Below, one piece after another: positions 55,101-61,710 of a DNA stretch of 64,000 nt. The position numbers and the translations under genes are program-made. The DNA lies in the NCBI GenBank assembly GCA_050015455.1, contig JBEKBJ010000006.1:1-64000 (forward strand), given 5' to 3'. Source of the stretch: JAGDMS01 sp050015455 (GTDB lineage Bacteria > Desulfobacterota > Binatia > HRBIN30). The notes under the pieces were generated by a model. That model saw nothing but the letters and a program-made list of their open reading frames with translations. It was not told where the DNA came from and ran no database searches. Within the stretch, counting starts at the first letter, position 1. Each line of letters begins with the position of its first letter.

Positions 55101-56095
55101 TCGGCGCGAGCGACAAGCTCTCCCCATTGTACCCCCGCCACCAGTTGTACGGCCACGGCGTGTCCGATTCGCACCGCATGGTGATGGAGGTGGCAGGCTA
55201 CTCGCGCACCTTCGTCGGGGCCGGCGACCTGCCGAACCCAGCGACCGTGGACGTCAAGAAGTTCAACGATGCGGTGATGCAGGGCAACATGACAGCCACC
55301 ACCGGGCCGTTCATCAGCTTTACCGCGGCTAACAGCAGCACGCCGACGACCACGGTGAACATGGGCTCGACGCTCAGTCCACCCGTGAGCAGCGTCAATC
55401 TGAACGTGACGGTGCAGGCGGCGCCGTGGGTGCCGGTGGACGAGGTCCGCTTGATCAAGAACGGCTGTGTCTACGCCTGCTACAACGCGACGACGACTCC
55501 GGCGGTCAGCAGCAATCCGCCGGATCCTTACGATCAGACGAGCACCTACGTGACGCGGTTCAACGCTACGATCACTGACACGGTCACGGCGGACAGCTAC
55601 TACATTGTCGAGGCGGGCCAGAGCTTGCCAGCGCCATCAGAGACGCCGACCGCCGATCCCGTCGTCAACTCGGTTGCCGCCGGTGTGTTCACGTACGGCT
55701 TCAGCAATCCCATCTTCGTCGATTACGATGGCGGCGGTTACACCGGCATCGCTTTAGCGACTGGGGCGGGTGAACCCACCTGCCCTGCCCTGCCATCCTC
55801 CTGTTCGCCGGGCGCGCTCATTCAACGTGAAGCTTCGGTTTCCCCTTCGACGATGTTCGCACGGGCGACGGTGCCTCAACCCGAACCCAGCATGCTCGGA
55901 CGTCTGTGGCGTACGCTGGTCGGCCCTGCTGTGGCGGACGAGCAACAGACCAGAACCCCGAATCCTGAAGATGAGGAACGTGTACGGCGCCACGAACGCG
56001 AAATACTCAAACCATCGACTGAGCGTCTTCTCTGGAATCGGATTGAGTTCCCGACTCCGGTGCCGACGCCAGCGCCGGGAGGAAGCGGACACTGA
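52136..56095 (+). CDS. Large secreted CehA/McbA-type metallohydrolase-like protein with Cys-rich inserts
   Basis: A 1,319-residue exported protein (signal MKRLILALLAAAWLAPSAAHS). The N-terminal 500 residues are beta-rich. PHP/CehA landmarks follow: YMSADFHVHSGRSF (HxH), VSTDHDMISDY, HVVTLNHPRAG, DTMEIDNG and GHGVSDSHRMVME, which together form the metal site of CehA/McbA hydrolases. Several Cys cassettes interrupt the chain, for example CTNDSDCGTGSTCFRTC (near residue 543), CETPNSSCKGGGTC and CTSSSTCTGGGLCGC. They resemble those of the tandem family at 8.5-13.4 kb. TAAGGAGGGG lies just before the ATG at 52136. Substrate is unknown; phosphate-ester or amide hydrolysis is inference. Confidence 0.82.
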   Translation: MKRLILALLAAAWLAPSAAHSALKAEQVTLANAAKDLFGGSDAVGGIGDWYLSNGKVQAIIDDIGTVPTTSGATVDMTSSQTVETGGTLVDLGLNGKNNDQIDQVFNTGGLSLANVFIFHQGDETKGWSIPTNIQNGTDLNNPCASIGTTNPTCPAPDGSSCAAITVYGIMLGACKGGTGFCSTRTNPTMWVRTTYEVCGKERAIHLSTEVWNKSGNSQSLPVFDVFLWGGRGLVPFAPDKARGFTQPVLDLSSVSNIVAALTYAPFFAAPGNENPADGIMAHGKKVGTVSYGYYPNDSWVDSNGPASGGTITHVGGGGLASLQSTLITAATMFKLLGGNPQVPNNGSAVFNRTIVVGLKNDVASVMGDTPSNKDGIFENSDLSNLLGTVKGSFTPAPSQEGTVTFIRTGGADLGVASGNSNYSNSLNSAVMSEVRATKGKFKALLPVGTYTLRAVFAGRPDIVPGIAAPAVTFTVTANKTTTIPAITLPTAGTLKVLVQDADTKVGMPAKISLSPSPRLRREFASFSYSLLTGMCNDLSTQCTNDSDCGTGSTCFRTCTNVAPQPCDSSGNCPSGFTCTSDSYCRQHGCNSDTDCDLDYLCRADTTDALPESYPGGTAQMQVIYADATGKATSEVKPGTYTVSVSRGLEYTIENFSDVNITSGTTTSLNSGAAVTLKRVVDTTGYMSADFHVHSGRSFDASAPLQARVNAFASEGVEVMVSTDHDMISDYMPAINSLKMTPFITSIMGDEVTTSVSRPPYMANMWGHFNSWPLVYDQTARRNGSVEDEGVSANEVFDRLRTQPLHICIGGKNNGMSCETPNSSCKGGGTCTYVGEHVVTLNHPRAGVSGVVGIGMLANIGYDPSMAITDCASYPVLCLGSQCAGGTNDGTSCTSSSTCTGGGLCGCTSASLPLMADGCNDILNDMNTIPQTSRCTDESCGSSFKGAYNTRNIDFDTMEIDNGGTVSGYQNLIQSRRDWMSILNQGILVGASDKLSPLYPRHQLYGHGVSDSHRMVMEVAGYSRTFVGAGDLPNPATVDVKKFNDAVMQGNMTATTGPFISFTAANSSTPTTTVNMGSTLSPPVSSVNLNVTVQAAPWVPVDEVRLIKNGCVYACYNATTTPAVSSNPPDPYDQTSTYVTRFNATITDTVTADSYYIVEAGQSLPAPSETPTADPVVNSVAAGVFTYGFSNPIFVDYDGGGYTGIALATGAGEPTCPALPSSCSPGALIQREASVSPSTMFARATVPQPEPSMLGRLWRTLVGPAVADEQQTRTPNPEDEERVRRHEREILKPSTERLLWNRIEFPTPVPTPAPGGSGH

Positions 56096-56481
56096 TCCGT
56101 CGAGCCGACCTCCTGCGCTGGGCTCTCGCTCTGGCGCTCGCTACTGTGCTCACCTCTCCTCCGGCCGCCGCCCATTGGTTGCGGCCGGAGGAGATCGTCG
56201 GTGGCCTCAATCATGATGCTGCCGCCGCGCAACACCTCGGCGTGGTGCGCGCGTATCGCGACCGTCACCTGAAGCGTCTCCTGGTGATCACGGTCGACGA
56301 GAAGCGCTGGGATGCAAGCCCGGCGGAGCGGCGTGTACAAGCCGCCGAAGAGTGGCTACAGCTCTGGCGGCACAACGTCGCCGAGGGTATCGTCGCCGTC
56401 GTGGATAGCCAAACACAGCGCGCGCTGGTGCACTTCGACGCGTCCGGCCACGCTCACGTCACCGCATCGACCGCCCCCTGA
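56092..56481 (+). CDS. Small exported protein, probable CTG start
   Basis: About 129 residues of unknown function. A signal peptide is visible only if translation begins at CTG 56092 (LIRRADLLRWALALALATVL, then TSPPAAAHW); the first GTG (56146) falls inside it. GGGAGG lies nine bases before the CTG, and the CTG overlaps the upstream TGA (CTGA), like the ATGA couplings elsewhere in this window. The mature part reads RPEEIVGGLNHDAAAAQHLG and ends LVHFDASGHAHVTAS. It is likely co-expressed with the CehA-type protein. Confidence 0.6.
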   Translation: MIRRADLLRWALALALATVLTSPPAAAHWLRPEEIVGGLNHDAAAAQHLGVVRAYRDRHLKRLLVITVDEKRWDASPAERRVQAAEEWLQLWRHNVAEGIVAVVDSQTQRALVHFDASGHAHVTASTAP

Positions 56482-56641
56482 CGCTCCCGCCGTTCCTCCG
56501 ACACCCCATCGGACGCCGGTCAAGCAAAGGTAGCGGAGACGAATCAGCTCCGAACGCTGGGAACCTTCGCCGACTTCCTGGCTGAGTCCAAGAAGAAGAG
56601 ATCTTGAGGCGCGCATTGGTGCGCGCGCGGGCGGAACTCTC

Positions 56642-56670
56642 TTGACTCCAGCTTTTACAGAGTGTAGAGT
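56642..56670 (+). promoter_or_regulatory. Predicted promoter with operator-like inverted repeat
   Basis: TTGACT (56642-56647) and TAGAGT (56665-56670) with a 17-bp spacer form a sigma-70-type promoter. The inverted repeat TTTACA-GAG-TGTAGA (56654-56668) overlaps the -10, a plausible autoregulatory operator for the MerR-type gene that follows. Confidence 0.5.
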
Positions 56671-56676
56671 GCCACT

Positions 56677-57483
56677 ATGCACTTGCCTAGAGAGCACGTG
56701 GTGCATGCACGGGTGGGCAAGAGCACGCGCCGAGAGTTGCGCATGCGGGACGTGGTGCGGGAAACCGGCCTGCCGAGAGAGACCATCCATTTCTATGTTG
56801 CCGAGGGGCTCTTGCCGCGGCCCAAGAAGACCGGGCGCAACACCGCCTTCTACAGCTGGGAACATGTCCGGCTCGCCCGACTGGTCAAGAGCATTCAAGA
56901 GAAACATTTCTTGCCGCTGCGGGCCATCCGCGCGCTGCTGGAGGATGCGGACGATGCGTCACTCTCGGCTGCGCAACAGTTGCTGATCAAGGAGTTACGG
57001 GTACGCCTCGGCCCGTTAACGGCTGCTCAGCATCGCCAACACATTCTCCTGACGGACATCCTCAAACAAGAGGGCATCCCCAAGAAGGAGATCGGCGAGT
57101 TCTGCGATCGCGGAGTGATCGCGATCGAGGGGACCGGCCGGAAGGCCTCCGTCTCGCGGGAGGACGCGGACCTGCTCCACGCCTGGGCACGGCTGAAGGC
57201 AATTGGCATCTCTCCGGAGCGCGGATTCATGCCGCGGGACCTCGAAATCGTCGAGGAGGCAATCTCGCGGCTCGTCCGCCGAGAGATTGAGTTCTTCACG
57301 GAACGATACGCATCGGTGGGCGGAGATGAGGCGGCGCGGGTTGCCACGGAGGCCGTGCCAATTCTCAATCAGATCATCAGCATCGTCCACTGGAGAAAGA
57401 TTATGAGCTTCATCGCGGAGTTCTCAGAAAAGAACGCCTTACCGATTCAGCACCATTCGGATCAAAGAGAAACAACGCGTTGA
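56677..57483 (+). CDS. MerR-family regulator
   Basis: A 268-residue regulator. The winged helix reads MRDVVRETGLPRETIHFYVAEGLLPRPKKTGRNTAFYSWEHVRLARL, with a helix-rich linker (FLPLRAIRALLEDAD). A second, degenerate MerR-like half (LTDILKQEGIPKKEIGEFCDRGVI) precedes a C-terminal helical domain (IISIVHWRKIMSFIAEF). No metal-binding Cys cluster is seen, so an organic effector is likelier. Starts at 56677 or 56743 are possible. It lies 79 bp upstream of the molybdenum enzyme genes and is their probable regulator. Confidence 0.85.
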   Translation: MHLPREHVVHARVGKSTRRELRMRDVVRETGLPRETIHFYVAEGLLPRPKKTGRNTAFYSWEHVRLARLVKSIQEKHFLPLRAIRALLEDADDASLSAAQQLLIKELRVRLGPLTAAQHRQHILLTDILKQEGIPKKEIGEFCDRGVIAIEGTGRKASVSREDADLLHAWARLKAIGISPERGFMPRDLEIVEEAISRLVRREIEFFTERYASVGGDEAARVATEAVPILNQIISIVHWRKIMSFIAEFSEKNALPIQHHSDQRETTR

Positions 57484-57561
57484 AAGTGAACGTACGGCCT
57501 CGGTAGGCGTGAGCCCGCCCGTGCCGCTGGTGCAGTGCTGGCGAGCGAAAGGAGACACAAC

Positions 57562-60333
57562 ATGGCGAAGACTCAACAGGGGGCATGGGCGGATGCGTAC
57601 CGGAAGAGATGGACTTGGGATAAGGTTACCTGGGGCAGCCACTCCGTGGACTGCTACCCAGGCGGCTGTCCGTGGCGGGTGTACACCAAGGGCGGGAAGA
57701 TCGTTCGGGAAGAGCAGGCCGGAACCTTCACGCCAGTGGAGGCCGGCATCCCGGACATGAACCCGATGGGCTGCCAGAAAGGGGCGAGCTGGAGTCACTG
57801 CCACTACTCACCCGACCGTGTCACGCAACCGCTGAAGCGCGTTGGCGAACGCGGCAAGGGCGAGTTCAAACCTGTTTCGTGGGACGAGGCGCTCACCGAC
57901 ATCGCCGACGCCATGCTGGACGCGATTCAGGAGCAGGGCGCAGAGTCGATTCTCACCATGTTCACCCCGGAGGTGGGGGCGTTCCCGGCGCGGCAATTTG
58001 CGATCCTACTCGGGACGCCGATGACCGACGGCAATGCCGAGTTCCAAGACTTCAGCCCCGGCTTTCACATCACCTGGGGTCTCTACAACCCAACGGCGTC
58101 AATGGACGATTGGTTCCTCGCCGACCTGACGCTGATCTGGCACGCGAACCCGGTCTACACCAACATCCACTGGTACCACTACCTCGCCGAGTCGCGGTAC
58201 AACGGCGGCGAGGTCGTCACCATCGCGCCGGACTACAGCCCCTCGGCGATCCATGCAGACTACCATCAACCCATTCGCATCGGCACGGATGCGGCGCTGG
58301 CGCTGGCGATGTGCAAAGTCATCATCGACGCCGGGCTGTACCAGAAGCAGTTTGTGCAGGAGCAGACCGATCTGCCGTTGCTCGTGCGCAAAGACACTGG
58401 GCGGTTCCTCCGGGGCAACGAAGTCAACGAGATGGACCGGGACGACCAGTTCTTCTGGTGGGACACACTGACCAACGTGCTCACAGCGGCGCCGCGCGGC
58501 ACGCTGGCGACGACAGGCGTCGAGCCTGCGCTGGGAGGCAGCTTCAAGGCGACGCTCGCTGACGGGAGCGAGGTGGAACTCGAGCCGGTGTTCGAACGGC
58601 TGAAACGGCACCTCGAGAACTACACGCCCGAGAAGGCAGCGGCGATCTGCGAGATCCACCCCGACAACATCCGTGCGTTGGCGCGCAAGGTGGCCACGCG
58701 CAAGACGAAGATTTTCATCGGCTGGAATTCCGGGAAGTACTACCACGGCGATCTGATGGAGCGCGCCATGGCGCTGCTGCTCGGCCTCACCGGCAACTGG
58801 GGCAAGAAAGGCACCGGCACGCGTTCGTGGGCGCTCATGGGCGCGGACGGCTTCATGTTCATGCAGCGCAAGCCGCGCGCCGGGCAGGAAGCCGCACAAG
58901 CGCTGATCGCCAACATCATCGGCATGCGCCGCATGCTGGCGCAAGCGGACCCGACGATGACGACGGAGATGATGCAGAACCGAGCGGCAGAAATGGCCGG
59001 TGAGATGGGCGGCCTCGGCAACACCATTCCGCCCGCCTTCGTCTGGTACTACCAGTACGGCTACAAGGACCGCTGGAACAATCCCGACAATCACGACGCC
59101 GGGATGAAGCGCACCTTCGACGAGTACATCACCGAAGCGGTCGAGAAGGGTTGGTGGGATCCGAGCTACACGAAGGCATACCAAGAGGTCGAGCCGCGGG
59201 TGATCTTCGAGGCCGGAGGCAACCTGCTCCGGCGCCAGCGCGGCGGGCAGAAGGTGTTGCTCGAACACCTATGGCCCAAGCTCAAGATGGTCGTGTCGGT
59301 CGACTACCGCATGACCACGACCGGGCTCTACTCCGATTACATCCTGCCGGCCGCACAACACTACGAGAAGCTCAGCTACAGCCTCCCGTCCGTGCACCAT
59401 ATGAACTTCGTGTTGTGCGACCGCGCCGCCCCGCCGGTAGGTGACGCGCTCCCGGACGTCGAGATCGGGCTCCGCCTGGTAGAGAAGATCGAACAGCGCG
59501 CCAAGGCACGCGGCATGACCGGCTACACCGACCGCAAAGGCAACCCGCGGAGCTTCGAAGGGCTCATGGCGCGCGCCACGCTCGACGGCGTGTGCCGCGA
59601 CGAGGAGAAGCGTTTCGACGAAGCGCTGCGCGACAGCGCAGTCTATGGCCTCCTGCCGAAGGGCACGACGCTGCAGACGCTGCGCGAGAAAGGAGCCGTG
59701 CGGTTCGAGAACTGGGGGATAGTGGGTCACGGCATCTCGCAGGCTTCAACGATCCGGCCCGACGAGGTCCACAACCCGTTGCGCTGGCACACCGAGGACA
59801 AGATTCCGTACGACACGCTCGTGCGCCGGGCGCAGTTCTACATCGATCACGAATGGTTCCTCGAAGCCGGCGAGGAACTGCCGATCCACAAGGAGCCGCC
59901 GATGCAAGGCGGCCGCAATCGCCGCTTCCAGATGACCAGCGGTCACAACCGCTGGAGCATCCACTCGATGAACATGACCAACAACATCATCCTGAACACC
60001 CATCGCGGTGAGCCGTTCGTGTTCATCAACGACAAGGACGCCGCCAGGCTGGAGATCCAGAACGGCGAGAAGATCAAGTTGGTGAACGACGTCGGCGACA
60101 GCATCATGGCGGCGAAGATCAGTCCGTCATGCCGGCCCGGCCAGGTAATCCTCTACAACGGGTTCGAGCCGTACATGCATGAGAACTGGTACAGCCAGGC
60201 GGACCTCGAGCCCGGCCACATCAAACACCTCGGCCTGGTCGGCAACTATGGGCAACTGAAGTATCGGCTGTTCTCGTGGCAACCGATTCCGGCCGACCGC
60301 GCCGTGCGAGTCGACATCCAGAAGATCAGCTGA
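57562..60333 (+). CDS. Molybdopterin oxidoreductase alpha subunit, type II DMSO-reductase family
   Basis: A 923-residue catalytic subunit of the group that includes ethylbenzene dehydrogenase, steroid C25 dehydrogenase and (per)chlorate/selenate reductases. The N-terminal Fe-S ligand set reads SHSVDCYPGGCPWRVY then GCQKGASWSHCHYSPDR. Pterin-binding parts include FQDFSPGFHITWGLYNP, IFIGWNSGKYYHGDLMERAMALLLGLTGNWGKKGTG and, late, FQMTSGHNRWSIHSMNMTNNII. Unlike periplasmic relatives it has no twin-arginine signal before MAKTQQGAWAD. AAAGGAG lies before ATG 57562; a 5' extension lacks a signal. The partner subunit follows 19 bp downstream. Hydroxylation of a hydrocarbon or steroid side chain is inference. 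Confidence 0.85.
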   Translation: MAKTQQGAWADAYRKRWTWDKVTWGSHSVDCYPGGCPWRVYTKGGKIVREEQAGTFTPVEAGIPDMNPMGCQKGASWSHCHYSPDRVTQPLKRVGERGKGEFKPVSWDEALTDIADAMLDAIQEQGAESILTMFTPEVGAFPARQFAILLGTPMTDGNAEFQDFSPGFHITWGLYNPTASMDDWFLADLTLIWHANPVYTNIHWYHYLAESRYNGGEVVTIAPDYSPSAIHADYHQPIRIGTDAALALAMCKVIIDAGLYQKQFVQEQTDLPLLVRKDTGRFLRGNEVNEMDRDDQFFWWDTLTNVLTAAPRGTLATTGVEPALGGSFKATLADGSEVELEPVFERLKRHLENYTPEKAAAICEIHPDNIRALARKVATRKTKIFIGWNSGKYYHGDLMERAMALLLGLTGNWGKKGTGTRSWALMGADGFMFMQRKPRAGQEAAQALIANIIGMRRMLAQADPTMTTEMMQNRAAEMAGEMGGLGNTIPPAFVWYYQYGYKDRWNNPDNHDAGMKRTFDEYITEAVEKGWWDPSYTKAYQEVEPRVIFEAGGNLLRRQRGGQKVLLEHLWPKLKMVVSVDYRMTTTGLYSDYILPAAQHYEKLSYSLPSVHHMNFVLCDRAAPPVGDALPDVEIGLRLVEKIEQRAKARGMTGYTDRKGNPRSFEGLMARATLDGVCRDEEKRFDEALRDSAVYGLLPKGTTLQTLREKGAVRFENWGIVGHGISQASTIRPDEVHNPLRWHTEDKIPYDTLVRRAQFYIDHEWFLEAGEELPIHKEPPMQGGRNRRFQMTSGHNRWSIHSMNMTNNIILNTHRGEPFVFINDKDAARLEIQNGEKIKLVNDVGDSIMAAKISPSCRPGQVILYNGFEPYMHENWYSQADLEPGHIKHLGLVGNYGQLKYRLFSWQPIPADRAVRVDIQKIS

Positions 60334-60352
60334 ACTTAGAGGGGACATCATC

Positions 60353-61390
60353 ATGGGAACGGTCACGCAATCGCGGCGGCAACTGGCATGGGTCTTTGAC
60401 CTCAATAAGTGCATTGGCTGTCAGACTTGCTCGGTGGCCTGCAAGGGGCTCTGGCCGCAGGAGGATCCCGGCACCGAGCAGATGTGGTGGATGACGGTGA
60501 ACACGCAGCCCGGCCGCGGCACGCCGCGCGACTGGGAAACGATGGGCGGCGGCTACGACGGCAGCGGCACACTCCAACTCGGCAAGATCCCTACCGATGA
60601 AGAGATCGGCGGCGGCTGGAACTTCAACTACGATGAAGTGCTGCGCGGCGGCAAAGGCCGCAGCACGCATCTGCACAAGATCTCCGGCAGCAAGAGTTGG
60701 GGCATGAACTGGGATGAGGACGAAGGCGGCGGCGAGTTTCCGAACGCTTACTTCTTTTACCTGCCGCGGCTGTGCAACCACTGCACCCAGCCCGCCTGCG
60801 TCGAGGCATGTCCGAACGACGCGATGTTCAAGCGGGCCGAAGATGGCCTGGTGCTGCGTGACGAGGAGAAGTGCAAAGGCGCGCAGGCTTGCCGGCGCGC
60901 CTGCCCGTACAAAAAGATCTACTTCAACGCCATGCGCAACGTCAGCCAGCACTGCATCGGCTGCTTCCCGCGTCTCGAGCAAGGCGTGGCACCGGCCTGC
61001 GTGCGGCAGTGTCCGGGGCGTGCCGCCTTCATTGGCTTGCTGGACGATCCGGGCACTGCAGTTCACCAGTTCGTCGAGAAGTGGAAGGTGGCGCTACCGC
61101 TCCACCCGGAGTTCGGCACGCACCCGAACGTGTACTACGTGCCGCCGCTTGCACCCCCGCCGCTGCGTCCGGACGGCAGCTTTAACGAGAGCGGCAGCCG
61201 CATTCCGCCGGCGTATCTGGAGTCGCTCTTCGGACCGCAGGTGCATGGCGCGCTCGACGTGCTGCGCACGGAGCTCGACAAGAAACGCCGCGGCCAAGGC
61301 TCCGAGCTGATGGACGCCCTGATCCTCTATCGCTGGAAGGACGCGCTCGGGCATCTGGCGCGCGACCCGGCAGAGATCGTATGGGATTGA
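60353..61390 (+). CDS. Molybdopterin oxidoreductase beta subunit, four Fe-S clusters
   Basis: A 345-residue electron-transfer subunit resembling EbdB/NarH. Four Cys groups are present: CIGCQTCSVACK, CNHCTQPACVEACP, CKGAQACRRACPYKK and CIGCF...CVRQCP, enough for three [4Fe-4S] and one [3Fe-4S] cluster, as in relatives. It would pass electrons from the molybdenum subunit to an acceptor. No haem-b gamma subunit or dedicated assembly chaperone (EbdC/EbdD-like) lies nearby in the window. AGAGGGGA precedes the ATG. Confidence 0.9.
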   Translation: MGTVTQSRRQLAWVFDLNKCIGCQTCSVACKGLWPQEDPGTEQMWWMTVNTQPGRGTPRDWETMGGGYDGSGTLQLGKIPTDEEIGGGWNFNYDEVLRGGKGRSTHLHKISGSKSWGMNWDEDEGGGEFPNAYFFYLPRLCNHCTQPACVEACPNDAMFKRAEDGLVLRDEEKCKGAQACRRACPYKKIYFNAMRNVSQHCIGCFPRLEQGVAPACVRQCPGRAAFIGLLDDPGTAVHQFVEKWKVALPLHPEFGTHPNVYYVPPLAPPPLRPDGSFNESGSRIPPAYLESLFGPQVHGALDVLRTELDKKRRGQGSELMDALILYRWKDALGHLARDPAEIVWD

Positions 61391-61710
61391 GCGGACAGGC
61401 CCGTTCCCGTGAAGCGGTGTGGCCCTGGACTCGCACTCCGGGGATGGTCGGGATCAGCATTCTTTGTGGGGCGCTCGACTCCCTCGGAGTGACGATCGCG
61501 AGCGCTTTGCGCCCCGGCCGCTCGCGGTACTGCCGCCCCTGTCCGTGAATCACCTGCTGTGCCTCGTCCTGGTCGCCATAGGCGCCCTGGCGCTGCCCGT
61601 GCTGTTTCGCTGCGACGCCGCGCCATCCGTTACGTGAGCGGGGTTTTTTGCAACGCTCAGGTTGACAGAGGTTATACCGTGTGCGACATCGCGCGCGCGA
61701 GGAGGGGCCG
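61391..61710. other. Intergenic before TonB receptor
   Basis: About 320 bp. A small frame (from about 61548 to 61637, VNHLLCLVLVAIGALALPVL, then FRCDAAPSVT) is hydrophobic but lacks a ribosome-binding site. ACTCC-CTC-GGAGT (near 61478-61492) is a short hairpin. GCGGGG followed by six T (about 61638-61649) could be a weak terminator. TTGACA at 61662-61667 may be a -35, but no good -10 follows. The conserved cobalamin-riboswitch box was not seen. Confidence 0.4.

Noticed and set aside
61391..61710. Cobalamin riboswitch before the TonB receptor
   Set aside because: No conserved B12-box was found; the receptor's BtuB-like form alone is not enough.
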